A DNA stretch of 64,000 nucleotides from Paraburkholderia phenazinium. GTDB taxonomy: Bacteria; Pseudomonadota; Gammaproteobacteria; Burkholderiales; Burkholderiaceae. How positions within the stretch are numbered: position 1 is the first letter of the stretch; each line of letters begins with the position of its first letter. Shown in pieces: positions 51,458 through 60,252 of the stretch. The stretch covers positions 124,001 through 188,000 of the forward strand of contig NZ_FNCJ01000012.1 in assembly GCF_900100735.1 (NCBI RefSeq), written 5' to 3'. Under the pieces are notes generated by a model, which ran no database searches, was not told the origin of the DNA, and saw nothing but the letters and a program-made list of their open reading frames with translations. Position numbers and translations under genes: made by a program.

Positions 51458-51544
51458 TGGTGCCCAAGAGAGGACTCGAACCTCCACAGTGTTGCCACCG
51501 CTAGGACCTGAACCTAGTGCGTCTACCAATTTCGCCACCTGGGC
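51458..51544 (-). tRNA. tRNA-Leu (anticodon CAG), copy 2
   Basis: Same length and anticodon as copy 1, with encoded CCA. It differs at four positions: one in the acceptor (a G-U pair where copy 1 has G-C), two in the variable arm (ACUG for AUCG, still able to pair with CGGU) and one near the D stem. All stems still form, so both copies should be functional. Confidence 0.96.
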
Positions 51545-51569
51545 AGGTGTCTGTAGAACAGAGACCGCT

Positions 51570-51597
51570 ATTATAGCGACAGATTCGGGCCTGTCAA
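51570..51597 (-). promoter_or_regulatory. Consensus sigma-70 promoter of tRNA-Leu copy 2
   Basis: On the minus strand, perfect TTGACA (51592-51597) and perfect TATAAT (51570-51575) with a 16-base spacer, 25 bases upstream of the tRNA 5' end. Both hexamers match consensus exactly, as expected for a strong stable-RNA promoter. Confidence 0.88.
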
Positions 51598-51806
51598 GCA
51601 TTTTGAGAAACCCGCCGGACGAGGGTGGATTGCGCCCCGCAGCGAGTATTGACGCGCCGCTTGGCGTCCAATACGGGTGTTAGAATGCCTCGCAGTAGTT
51701 CGTTGGCACGGTGCACAAGCCCGTCGGACTCAGCCTTGAACGAGCCAGACCCGAGCAGTCAATCGCAGGTGCAACAGAGCCGCGTCATAACCGCCGACCG
51801 ACGTCC

Positions 51807-54305
51807 ATGCAACGAGAAAAAATCATCGACAAGCCCTTGAGCAAATATCCGTACCCGATTCCGAGCCGTGAAGAAATCCTCGGCGTGCTCCGCACGAGTG
51901 AAGCACCGCTTGCTGCGAACGACATCGCCGAAGCACTGTCGATCAAGCGCCAGGAGCGCGAAGGTTTTTTCAAGCGTCTTGCGGCCATGGAGCGCGACGG
52001 CCAGATCCGGCTCGATCAGCGTAATCTGTACCAGCTCACGCATCCTTCCAATTTCGTCGGCGGCCGGGTTCAGGGCCATCGCGATGGCTACGGCTTTCTC
52101 GTGCGCGACGACGGCCAGGACGATCTGTTCCTGCCCACCGGCGAGATGCAGAAGGTCATGCACAACGACCGCGTGCTCGCGCGGATCGTCGGCTACGACC
52201 GGCGCGGCCGGCCGGAAGGGCATATCGTCGAAGTCACGGACCGCGCCAACAAGCGCGTGATCGGCCGCCTGCTCAACGAGAACGGCGCGCTGATCGTCGC
52301 CCCTGAAGACAAGCGCATCGGCCACGACATTCTGATTACCCAGAACACCAAGAAGGCCAAGGTCGGCCAGGTGGTGGTGGTCGAGCTGACCGATTTCCCG
52401 AGCCGTCATTCGCAGCCGCTTGGCCGCGTGGTGGAAGTGCTGGGCGATATCGACGACCCCGGCATGGAAATCGAAATCGCCGTGCGCAAGTACGGCGTGC
52501 CGCACGAGTTCAGCCAGGCCGCGCTCGACGACGCCGCCAAGCTGCCGGACGAAGTGCGTCCCACCGACATCCGCCATCGCGTCGATCTGCGCGACGTGCC
52601 GCTCGTCACCATCGACGGCGAAGATGCCCGCGACTTCGACGATGCCGTGTACTGCGAGCCGATCGCGGTCGGCAAGGGCGAGGGCTTCCGCCTGATCGTG
52701 GCGATCGCCGACGTCTCGCACTACGTGCATCCGAAGAGCGGCCTCGACGTGGATGCGATCGAACGCAGCACCTCGGTCTATTTCCCGCGCCGCGTGATTC
52801 CGATGCTGCCGGAGAAGCTCTCGAACGGTTTGTGCTCGCTGAATCCGCACGTCGACCGTTGCGTGCTGGTGTGCGACATGGTGATCACCGCACGCGGCGA
52901 GATCAAGGCGTATCAGTTCTATCCAGGGGTGATGCACTCGTCGGCGCGTCTGACCTATACCGAAGTCGCCGCGGTGCTGAAGAACACCAAGGGTCCGGAA
53001 GCGACCCGCCGCGCGTCCTTGCTGCCGCAACTGCAGAATCTGTATGGCGTCTACAAGTCCCTGTTCGCAGCTCGCCAAAAGCGTGGCGCGATCGACTTCG
53101 ACACCACCGAGACCTATATCGTCTGCAATGCACAGGGCAAGATCGAGCAGATCATTCCGCGCACCCGCAACGACGCTCACAAGCTGATCGAAGAGTGCAT
53201 GCTGGCGGCCAACGTCTGCGCGGCCGACTTCATGAAGCGCAACAAGCACCCGGGCCTGTACCGCGTGCATGCTGGGCCGACTGCCGAGAAGCTCGAAAAC
53301 CTGCGCACCTTCCTGCGCGGCATGGGCCTCACGCTGGGCGGTGGCGACTCGCCGCACGCGAGCGACTACGCCGCCCTGATGGCGCACATTCGCGACCGGC
53401 CCGACGCGCAGATGCTGCAGACCATGTTGCTGCGCTCGATGCAACAGGCTGTCTATAGCCCGGACAACATCGGCCACTTCGGTCTTGCGTATGAGGCATA
53501 CGCGCACTTTACGAGCCCGATTCGCCGCTATCCCGACCTGCTCACGCACCGCGCGATCTACGCGATCCTGCAGGGCCGCAAGTACACGCCGGAAGCGCCG
53601 CATGGCGTCGACCTCAACACGGCGTTGTCGCCGCGCGCCCGCGCCATGCAGCAGGCCGACGACGAAAAGCGCGGCCGCACGCGTTCGAACAACGTGGCGA
53701 TCTGGGAAGAGCTCGGCCTGCATTGCTCGGCCAACGAGCGCCGTGCCGACGAAGCTTCGCGCGACGTCGAAGCCTGGCTCAAGTGCTACTTCATGCGCGA
53801 CAAGCTCGGCGAAGAGTACGGCGGCATGGTGAGCGGCGTGACCTCGTTCGGTATCTTCGTGCAGCTCGATGCGCTCTTCATTGAAGGCCTCGTGCACGTC
53901 ACCGAACTCGGCTCCGATTACTTCCAGTACGACGAGATCAAGAACGAACTGCGCGGCGAACGCACGGGCATTCGTTACCGTCTTTCGGACCGGGTGCGTG
54001 TGCAGGTGAGCCGCGTCGATCTGGACGCACGCAAGATCGACTTCCGTCTGGTGCGCGATACGCCGATCAAGTCGTCGGGCACGCGTTTGCCGCTCGCCGA
54101 TAGGGCTGTTGCTGAGACGGGCGGTGCGCGGGTGCGCTCGCTGGCGCCGGCAGAAGGGGGCGCAGGGTCGCGTCGCAAGAAGGCGGCGCCTGCTCCGACG
54201 CTCGCCGTCAAGGAGGCGCGGGCGGCACGCGGCGCAGCCAAGAAGCACGGCGCCTCGGCCAAGTCGGCGTCTTCTTCGAAGCCACAGGCGCGCAAGAAGC
54301 GCTGA
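51807..54305 (+). CDS. rnr: Ribonuclease R
   Basis: An 832-residue 3'-5' exoribonuclease. An N-terminal winged helix (REEILGVLRTSEAPLAANDIAEAL) is followed by cold-shock domains (about 80-230). The RNB catalytic domain has DGEDARDFDDAV with the metal-binding aspartates, and an S1 domain begins near residue 675 (GGMVSGVTSFGIFVQLDALF). The Lys/Ala/Arg-rich basic tail is at about 765-832. The start is uncertain: ATG 51807 is chosen, with GTG 51711 and TTG 51837 also possible. It degrades structured RNA. A hairpin follows before rlmB. Confidence 0.94.
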   Translation: MQREKIIDKPLSKYPYPIPSREEILGVLRTSEAPLAANDIAEALSIKRQEREGFFKRLAAMERDGQIRLDQRNLYQLTHPSNFVGGRVQGHRDGYGFLVRDDGQDDLFLPTGEMQKVMHNDRVLARIVGYDRRGRPEGHIVEVTDRANKRVIGRLLNENGALIVAPEDKRIGHDILITQNTKKAKVGQVVVVELTDFPSRHSQPLGRVVEVLGDIDDPGMEIEIAVRKYGVPHEFSQAALDDAAKLPDEVRPTDIRHRVDLRDVPLVTIDGEDARDFDDAVYCEPIAVGKGEGFRLIVAIADVSHYVHPKSGLDVDAIERSTSVYFPRRVIPMLPEKLSNGLCSLNPHVDRCVLVCDMVITARGEIKAYQFYPGVMHSSARLTYTEVAAVLKNTKGPEATRRASLLPQLQNLYGVYKSLFAARQKRGAIDFDTTETYIVCNAQGKIEQIIPRTRNDAHKLIEECMLAANVCAADFMKRNKHPGLYRVHAGPTAEKLENLRTFLRGMGLTLGGGDSPHASDYAALMAHIRDRPDAQMLQTMLLRSMQQAVYSPDNIGHFGLAYEAYAHFTSPIRRYPDLLTHRAIYAILQGRKYTPEAPHGVDLNTALSPRARAMQQADDEKRGRTRSNNVAIWEELGLHCSANERRADEASRDVEAWLKCYFMRDKLGEEYGGMVSGVTSFGIFVQLDALFIEGLVHVTELGSDYFQYDEIKNELRGERTGIRYRLSDRVRVQVSRVDLDARKIDFRLVRDTPIKSSGTRLPLADRAVAETGGARVRSLAPAEGGAGSRRKKAAPAPTLAVKEARAARGAAKKHGASAKSASSSKPQARKKR

Positions 54306-54349
54306 GCTCGCACGCCAGTCGTCTATAGCAGGCTCGCTGCAGCGGGTTC

Positions 54350-54393
54350 ACCGCGCTCAACCGGTACAGGTTCATGTGCCGGTTGAGCGCGGT
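54350..54393 (+). other. 15-bp hairpin between rnr and rlmB
   Basis: Perfect 15-bp stem (54350-54364 with 54379-54393) and a 14-base loop, followed by a T-rich stretch without an unbroken U-run. It may be a terminator or processing site separating rnr from rlmB. Confidence 0.55.
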
Positions 54394-54465
54394 CTGCATT
54401 CTGGTTTGTCTTTATCCCAGTAGCGCATCCGGGTTGCGGAGCGCTCAATCAAAGGTTGTTCAGTC

Positions 54466-55215
54466 ATGTCACGTCTCAAGGTTCTATACGGTTTCCACGC
54501 AGTGACCGCTCGTCTGCGTCACGATGCATCGACGGTCGAAGAGGTCTACTACGATGCGACGCGTAAAGATCGCCGCATGACGGAGTTCCTGCATGTGGCC
54601 AAGGAAGCGGGCGCGCGTCTGATCGCCGCGGACGAAACGCGTCTGTGGGGCCTCGCGCACACCGAGCGCCATCAGGGCGTGGTGGCGCGCGCAGCGGACC
54701 TGCCGCTCGCGCAGAATCTCGCGGAACTGCTGGACGGCATCAACGGCTCGCCGCTGATTCTGGTGCTCGACGGCGTGACCGATCCGCACAACCTCGGCGC
54801 GTGTCTGCGGGTCGCGGATGCAGCCGGCGCACATGCCGTGATTGCGCCGCGCGATCGCGCGGTCGGCCTGAACGCCACCGCCGCGAAAGTGGCGAGCGGC
54901 GCAGCCGACACGGTGCCGTACATCACGGTGACGAATCTGGCGCGTGCTTTGCGTGAGTTGAAGGATGCTGGCGTGTGGGTGGTCGGAACCGCTGACGAGG
55001 CCACCGCAAGCGTCTACGAAACGAAGCTCGAGGGTCCGGTCGCCATCGTGATGGGCGCGGAAGGCGAAGGCATGCGCCGTCTCACGCGCGACACCTGCGA
55101 TATCGTGATGAAGATTCCGATGGCGGGCAGCGTCGAGAGTCTGAACGTGTCCGTGGCGAGCGGGGTTTGCCTCTACGAAGCGGTGCGCCAGCGTTCGGTG
55201 AAGGTCAAGGCCTGA
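54466..55215 (+). CDS. rlmB: 23S rRNA (guanosine-2'-O-)-methyltransferase RlmB
   Basis: A 249-residue SpoU/TrmH-family knotted methyltransferase for Gm2251 of 23S rRNA. The N-terminal substrate-binding domain is at 1-80 (LYGFHAVTARLRH). The SPOUT domain has LVLDGVTDPHNLGACLRVADAAG, IVMGAEGEGM and the C-terminal SLNVSVASGVCLYEA motif. AAAGG is about 11 bases before ATG 54466. It is downstream of rnr, an order also common in other proteobacteria. Confidence 0.95.
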   Translation: MSRLKVLYGFHAVTARLRHDASTVEEVYYDATRKDRRMTEFLHVAKEAGARLIAADETRLWGLAHTERHQGVVARAADLPLAQNLAELLDGINGSPLILVLDGVTDPHNLGACLRVADAAGAHAVIAPRDRAVGLNATAAKVASGAADTVPYITVTNLARALRELKDAGVWVVGTADEATASVYETKLEGPVAIVMGAEGEGMRRLTRDTCDIVMKIPMAGSVESLNVSVASGVCLYEAVRQRSVKVKA

Positions 55216-55322
55216 TTCTGCTGCGCGGCCCGGGGTTTCTCCGCCCGCTTGCCGGATAAATCCGGGCGGCGCAGGCTAGTCCGGTAAACTGGCGTTTTTT
55301 CCGCCTCTCCCTAGCAACTGCC

Positions 55323-56018
55323 ATGACTCAAGACGAACTCAAGCAACTGGTCGGCCAGGCCGCCGCCGACTATGTGAACGCCAACGTGCCGCAAGGCGCT
55401 GTGATCGGCGTCGGCACCGGCTCGACCGCCAACTGCTTTATCGATGCGCTGGCCGCCACGAAGCACCGCTATCGCGGCGCCGTCTCCAGCTCGCTCGCCA
55501 CCACTGCGCGCCTGCAATCGCATGGCTTCAAGGTGCTCGACCTGAACGAAATCGAGTCGCTGCCGGTGTATGTCGACGGCGCCGACGAAATCGACCACAG
55601 CGGCGCGATGATCAAGGGCGGCGGCGGTGCGCTGACGCGCGAGAAGATCGTGGCGTCGGTGTCGGATGTATTCGTCTGCATCGCCGATGCGACCAAGCGC
55701 GTCGACGTGCTCGGCCAGTTTCCGCTGCCGGTCGAAGTGGTGCCGATGGCGCGCACCGCGATCGGCCGCCGCGTGATCGCATTGGGTGGCGTGCCGGTCG
55801 TGCGTGTGACGAAGGACGGCGCGCCGTTCATCACCGACAACGGCAACGAGATCATCGACGTCAAAGGTCTGAAGATCGCCGACCCGTGCGCACTCGAAGC
55901 GCAGATCAATGCGTGGCCGGGTGTCGTGACCGTGGGTCTGTTCGCAGGACGCGGAGCGAATCTGTGCTTGCTCGGCACCGACACCGGCGTCGAGACGATT
56001 CAGTATCCGCGGGTCTAA
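55323..56018 (+). CDS. rpiA: Ribose-5-phosphate isomerase A
   Basis: A 231-residue enzyme interconverting ribulose 5-phosphate and ribose 5-phosphate in the pentose phosphate pathway. RpiA motifs are GTGSTANCFIDAL, DGADEIDHSGAMIKGGGGALTREK, with the catalytic Glu and Lys, and FAGRGANLCLLGTD near the C-terminus. Its product feeds PRPP, the precursor used by the arabinosyl module at 58-64 kb, although rpiA is a core gene and this may be coincidence. Confidence 0.96.
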   Translation: MTQDELKQLVGQAAADYVNANVPQGAVIGVGTGSTANCFIDALAATKHRYRGAVSSSLATTARLQSHGFKVLDLNEIESLPVYVDGADEIDHSGAMIKGGGGALTREKIVASVSDVFVCIADATKRVDVLGQFPLPVEVVPMARTAIGRRVIALGGVPVVRVTKDGAPFITDNGNEIIDVKGLKIADPCALEAQINAWPGVVTVGLFAGRGANLCLLGTDTGVETIQYPRV

Positions 56019-56309
56019 ACGCTGCAACGAACGGCATCGCGCGCCATGTGCCGCGCGCTGCTGTTTTATCGAAGCATGGACGGGGCATGCCGCCTCGTCG
56101 TCAATTCCTTCCCTCTGCATGCATGTCTGCGCTCCGGCGCAACGCATCGTCACGTTGTCTCTCAACGACTGATCTGAAGCACGCGTCGCACAGGTTCACG
56201 CCTCGACGATTGTCGAGCGTGGAGTGTGGTCGTGCGCACGCACACCGGAATTCGCTCCCCGTACACTGCTCTGCATGGCCGTGGGCCGTCATCTACAGGT
56301 GTCCAGATC
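56019..56309. other. Intergenic region between rpiA and the GT4 gene
   Basis: A 291-bp stretch with no convincing gene. A GCGCG-rich hairpin followed by TGCTGTTTTA (about 56039-56067) may terminate rpiA transcription. The remainder has no motif I can name. Confidence 0.35.
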
Positions 56310-57491
56310 ATGAAAGTGGCGATCGTGCACGACTGGCTCGTCGCGCCAGGCGGCGCCGAGAAAGTGCTGGAGCAGATTATCCAGTGCTTTCCGGACGCTG
56401 ACCTGTTCAGTCTCGTCGACTTTCTCGAAGATCGTGCACCCGTCTGCGGCAAGCCTGTGACGACCTCGTTCATCCAGCATCTACCGTTTGCGCGCCGCCG
56501 TTACCGCGCGTATTTGCCGCTCATGCCGCTCGCGATCGAGCAATTCGACCTCTCGAATTACGACCTCGTTATCACGAGTTCCTATGCGGTCGCCAAGGGC
56601 GTGCTGGTCGGTCCGGATCAGACGCACGTGAGCTACGTGCACTCGCCGATGCGTTACGCGTGGGATCTGCAGCACCAATACCTGCGTGAAGCGCGCCTCA
56701 CACGCGGTCCGCGTTCGTGGGCCGCGCGTGCGCTGTTGCACTATCTGCGCGGCTGGGATTCGCGTTCTGCGAATGGTGTCGACCGGCTGATCGCCAACTC
56801 GCAATTCGTGGCTCGCCGCGTGATGAAGACCTATCGGCGCGACGCCGTAGTGATTCCGCCGCCTGTCGATGTGCACAAGTTCGATCTCTGTGCGCAGAAG
56901 GACGATTTCTATCTGACCGCCTCGCGGATGGTGCCGTATAAACGCGTCGACCTGATTGTCGAGGCGTTTACCGCCACGCCGCATCGCAAGCTCGTGGTGA
57001 TCGGCGACGGTCCCGAGTTGGCGGCGATTCGCTGCATGGCAGGCCCCAATGTGACGATTTTGGGGTATCAAGCCTTCGCTGTACTAAAGGATCATATGCA
57101 GCGCGCCAAGGCGTTTGTCTTTGCGGCTGAAGAAGACTTCGGCATTGTCGCGATCGAAGCCCAGGCCTGCGGCACGCCGGTGATCGCCTTCGGCAAGGGT
57201 GGGGCGCTCGAGACAGTCGTGCCGCTCGGTGAAGTGCGTCCGACGGGTGTGTATTTCGCGCGCCAGACCGTCACGGCGATTCTCGACGCGATCGAAAATT
57301 TCGAGCGGCAGCGCTCGCTGATTACACCGGCGGCCTGCCGTGCAAATGCCGAGCGCTTCTCGGCGGCGACGTTCCGGCACTCGTTCATGATCGAGGTGAC
57401 CCGGACTATCGCCGCGGCGGCGGGTCCGCGGCTGCGTGTCGAACGGGTACAGGCGGATCTCGCCTGGCCCGGTGACGCCGTACGGCGCTGA
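56310..57491 (+). CDS. Glycosyltransferase family 4, WbaZ/mannosyltransferase-like
   Basis: A 393-residue GT-B glycosyltransferase. The N-terminal domain has KVAIVHDWLVAPGGAEKVLEQ and VSYVHSPMRYAWD. The C-terminal nucleotide-sugar domain has VIPPPVDVHKFD, KLVVIGDGPE and the GT4 EX7E region AAEEDFGIVAIEAQACGTPVIAFGKGGALETV. It probably transfers mannose or a related sugar from a GDP- or UDP-sugar during polysaccharide synthesis. No adjacent polysaccharide genes. ATG 56310 has AGGTG upstream; a longer start at 56226 is less likely. Confidence 0.85.
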   Translation: MKVAIVHDWLVAPGGAEKVLEQIIQCFPDADLFSLVDFLEDRAPVCGKPVTTSFIQHLPFARRRYRAYLPLMPLAIEQFDLSNYDLVITSSYAVAKGVLVGPDQTHVSYVHSPMRYAWDLQHQYLREARLTRGPRSWAARALLHYLRGWDSRSANGVDRLIANSQFVARRVMKTYRRDAVVIPPPVDVHKFDLCAQKDDFYLTASRMVPYKRVDLIVEAFTATPHRKLVVIGDGPELAAIRCMAGPNVTILGYQAFAVLKDHMQRAKAFVFAAEEDFGIVAIEAQACGTPVIAFGKGGALETVVPLGEVRPTGVYFARQTVTAILDAIENFERQRSLITPAACRANAERFSAATFRHSFMIEVTRTIAAAAGPRLRVERVQADLAWPGDAVRR

Positions 57492-57695
57492 GGCCTCGTG
57501 GCAGGTGCGTAGCAGATTGCTGGTGTTGAGTTGCATCGTTGTACTGAGCGGGGGTGATGTGTGGCAACAGGCCGTGAATCGTCGAGACGGTTTGCCTCGG
57601 CGGCCTGTTGCGAGGGGTCCCCGCTTCGTCCTGTATGGCTCCCGTATGGCTGCACATTACTCAATAAGACTTTCGAACAGGGAAAATCGAAGCAC

Positions 57696-58118
57696 ATGAA
57701 CGCTGATCGCCTTTCGGGGCAGTTCCCCGACATCATTGAAGCCTGGGCTGCGTTGCAGCACGTCGCGTTGATCAAGCCCATTCGCAACGAGAATGACTAT
57801 CAGACGATGCTGCTGCTCTCGAAAGAGTTGAGCACGCATCTGAACGGCGAAGAGGATAGCCCGCTGACCGATTTGCTAGGCGTGATCGCTGCGCTGGTCG
57901 CATCGTGGGAAGCACGCAATGTGACGGTTCCTAAAGCGGAGCCGCGTGAGGTGCTGCGCCATTTGCTGGAGACCCACGGCCTCAAGCAAAAGGACCTGGC
58001 CGGCATTGCCTCGCCGACCGTCGTCAGCGATATTCTCGCTGGGCGGCGCGCCATCAGCAAAAACGTCGCCAAGGCGCTGGCTGCGCGCTTTCATGCCGAC
58101 GTGAGCGTGTTTCTATGA
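57696..58118 (+). CDS. Orphan HigA-like helix-turn-helix protein
   Basis: A 140-residue protein. The N-terminal half is helical (FPDIIEAWAALQHV, NDYQTMLLLSKELSTHL). The C-terminal half is an XRE helix-turn-helix (LKQKDLAGIASPTVVSDILAGRRAISKNVAKALAARFHADVSVF), like HigA antitoxins. The 204 bases upstream and the sequence downstream hold no HigB-like toxin gene, so it is an orphan antitoxin or a stand-alone regulator. A bidirectional terminator follows. Confidence 0.8.
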   Translation: MNADRLSGQFPDIIEAWAALQHVALIKPIRNENDYQTMLLLSKELSTHLNGEEDSPLTDLLGVIAALVASWEARNVTVPKAEPREVLRHLLETHGLKQKDLAGIASPTVVSDILAGRRAISKNVAKALAARFHADVSVFL

Positions 58119-58160
58119 AACGTTGAAGCGGGCGGCGGAAGTTGCCGCCGGATGTGCAGG

Positions 58161-58202
58161 ATGCAAAAAACCGCGCTGTTGCCAGGCGCGGTTTTTTTGC
58201 AT
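58161..58202. terminator. Bidirectional terminator between HigA-like and UbiA/HAD genes
   Basis: ATGCAAAAAACCGCGC at 58161-58176 pairs with GCGCGGTTTTTTTGCAT at 58186-58202. The A-run before and T-run after the CCGCGC/GCGCGG core suit termination on both strands of two convergent genes. Confidence 0.9.
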
Positions 58203-58231
58203 CGCGTTTTTGCCGCCCGTGCTCGTCCTGC

Positions 58232-59662
58232 TCAGATCGCGAACAGCATGCACAGGCCGCACAAACCGATTACGCCGACACTGACGCGGTCCTTGAAGGC
58301 GAACACGATCGGGTCGTCGTGCATCTTGCCGCGAAAGGCGAACATCCAGATCCGGCTGACCCAGTAGAGTGTCAGCGCAAAAACAGCCCATAGCGCCGGC
58401 GGATGGCGGTACAACTGCTTGAGTTCCGGCGAGTTCAAATAAAGCGCCAGCACCAGCACCGCGAGGTAGGCCGACGAGGTGCCGAACGAGCGCAGGATCG
58501 ACAGGTCCTGCGTGATATACCCGCGGCCCGCTGCAGCCACCTTGCCGTCGCGCAGAATGGCGTCGAGCTCCACATAGCGCTTGACCATCGCGAGGCTCAG
58601 GAAGATCGGCACGCAGAACAGGATCAGCCAGTACGACAACGTGATGTCATTGGCGGCGCCGCCGGCGATCACGCGCACCGTGTACAGGCAGGCCAGCGCG
58701 AACACGTCGATCAGCGCCATGCGCTTGAGCGCGAAAGAGTAGGCGAGGGTGGCGACGAAGTAGGCCGCCAGCACCACGCCGAAGCGCCACGGCAGCAATA
58801 CCGCGAGGGCCACCGAGGCGCCCAGCAGCAGGACCGTCAGCACCGCGCCGAACGAAAGCGGCAGTTTGCCGGATGCGAACGGCCGGTTGCGCTTGCGCTC
58901 GTGGCGGCGGTCGGCATCGAGATCGAGCATGTCGTTGAGCAGATATACCGACGACGCACACAGGCTGAACGACAGAAACGCGAGGCACGCAGCGCCGATC
59001 GCACTGAGGTCGGTGAAGCGATGCGCGGTCATGAGCGGCACGAGCACGAGCACGTTCTTGACCCATTGGTGTACGCGCATTTCCTTGAGCACCAGCGGCA
59101 ACAGGCGGCGTTTCTGCTCGAAGAAAATAATCGCCGCATTGACTTTGCGGGCCGCTGCCTCGATGTGCTTGTCGCCCACCACGATCGCGCGGCGCGACTG
59201 GCGCCACACCGGCACGTCGGCCATCGCATCGCCGCAATAGTCGAAGCCGCCGTCGCCGAACTGGTCGACCAGGGCCTGCGCCTTGTTGCTGCCGAACAGG
59301 TTGTGCTCCTCGGTACTGGCGAGCACGCCGCTAAACAGGCCGAAATGCGCGGCGATCTGGGTGGCGAAGCGCTGATTGGTGGCGGTGCATAGATAGAGAT
59401 CCCGCCCGCTCGAGTGTTCGCTGCGCAGATATGCGACCAGCTCGGCGTTATACGGCAGCATGCCGACGTCGATCGTCACGCGCCGGGCAATCTGTTCTTT
59501 CAGATAGGCGCGTCCATGCAGCAGCCAGCCGATGCAGAGAAAGATCGCAAAGGGGTTCTGCTTGAAGAGCACGAAGAAGGCTTCGAAAAGCAGATCGGTG
59601 CGCGTGAGCGTGCCGTCGAGATCGACGCATAACGGGACCGAATTGACTGCCGGGGTTGCCAT
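58232..59662 (-). CDS. HAD phosphatase–UbiA prenyltransferase fusion (DPPR-synthase-like)
   Basis: A 476-residue two-domain protein. Residues 1-180 are a HAD hydrolase (nucleophile motif DLDGT at 14-18, second motif YLCTATN, third YCGDAMAD). Residues 190-476 are a UbiA membrane domain with RVHQWVKNVLV (196-206) and NDMLDLDADRRHERKRNRP (243-261), the forms seen in mycobacterial Rv3806c, which joins PRPP to decaprenyl phosphate. The HAD domain could remove the 5-phosphate, a step done by a separate phosphatase in mycobacteria. GGAGAG supports ATG 59662; GTG 59668 is the alternative. It is last in the minus-strand module. Confidence 0.85.
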   Translation of the reverse strand: MATPAVNSVPLCVDLDGTLTRTDLLFEAFFVLFKQNPFAIFLCIGWLLHGRAYLKEQIARRVTIDVGMLPYNAELVAYLRSEHSSGRDLYLCTATNQRFATQIAAHFGLFSGVLASTEEHNLFGSNKAQALVDQFGDGGFDYCGDAMADVPVWRQSRRAIVVGDKHIEAAARKVNAAIIFFEQKRRLLPLVLKEMRVHQWVKNVLVLVPLMTAHRFTDLSAIGAACLAFLSFSLCASSVYLLNDMLDLDADRRHERKRNRPFASGKLPLSFGAVLTVLLLGASVALAVLLPWRFGVVLAAYFVATLAYSFALKRMALIDVFALACLYTVRVIAGGAANDITLSYWLILFCVPIFLSLAMVKRYVELDAILRDGKVAAAGRGYITQDLSILRSFGTSSAYLAVLVLALYLNSPELKQLYRHPPALWAVFALTLYWVSRIWMFAFRGKMHDDPIVFAFKDRVSVGVIGLCGLCMLFAI

Positions 59663-59814
59663 AAGCACTCTCCGCGCCGAGGAACAGATCGCTTCGCGGG
59701 CCGCGTAGTTGCAGCCGCATCAGGGATTGGCCAGACTGGAAAAAACCTGATCCGAGCCTGCTTGCATGCTATCGACGGGGGTGGCCGAGGTCTGTGCGCC
59801 AGCGCACTTCACGG

Positions 59815-60252
59815 CTAGGCGAACACGAAACGCTTGTCGAGCTGATACTTGGTGACGTAGCCGATCATGAGGCCCAAGGCGCCACCGACAAGTCGTGCGT
59901 TCTCCGTATGAAACAGGGCGCTTGCAGCAAACTCCACGGCCCAGAACACGAAGGTGGTACCGAGTCCCATCAGGACATAGAGCGCGAACGTGCGGGCTCC
60001 GTGCGCGACGCTGCGATGCTCGTAGCGAAAGATCCATGCCTTGTCGAGCAGGTACTTGACGACGAGGCCGGCGGCGGTGCCCACGCACACCGAAAGCGGC
60101 ACCGCGAACGTCGCCTGGTAGACGAGGTAGGCGAGTTTCTGGCCGCCCAGATTTGCGGCCATCGAGATTGCCGCGAATACCGCATACCAGAACACGAGCC
60201 GCGAGCGGCTGAAGGCGGCGGTGGCGGCTTGAGTCGAAGCCGGACTGTTCAC
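59815..60252 (-). CDS. GtrA-family membrane protein
   Basis: A 145-residue protein with four transmembrane helices (FWYAVFAAISMAANLGGQKLAYL, VPLSVCVGTAAGLVVKYLLDKAWIF, ALYVLMGLGTTFVFWAVEF, VGGALGLMIGYVTKYQLDKRFVF). GtrA proteins are proposed flippases or anchors for polyprenyl-phosphate sugars; Rv3789 of mycobacteria is the counterpart next to dprE1. The GTG start at 60252 overlaps the DprE2-like stop (GTGA), showing translational coupling. Confidence 0.85.
   Translation of the reverse strand: MNSPASTQAATAAFSRSRLVFWYAVFAAISMAANLGGQKLAYLVYQATFAVPLSVCVGTAAGLVVKYLLDKAWIFRYEHRSVAHGARTFALYVLMGLGTTFVFWAVEFAASALFHTENARLVGGALGLMIGYVTKYQLDKRFVFA

Noticed and set aside
51148..51544. A tRNA-Leu integration site with a prophage or genomic island
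   Set aside because: No integrase and no direct repeat of the tRNA 3' end apart from the second tRNA itself. Flanking genes (ClC, rnr) look like core genes.
51759..54248. An 829-codon minus-strand frame across rnr
   Set aside because: Antisense to RNase R, whose motifs and start context are convincing; the antisense product has no recognisable domain.
57492..57695. A HigB toxin gene upstream of the HigA-like gene
   Set aside because: The gap is 204 bases, too short for a HigB of about 110 residues, and the frames there show no RelE/HigB motif.
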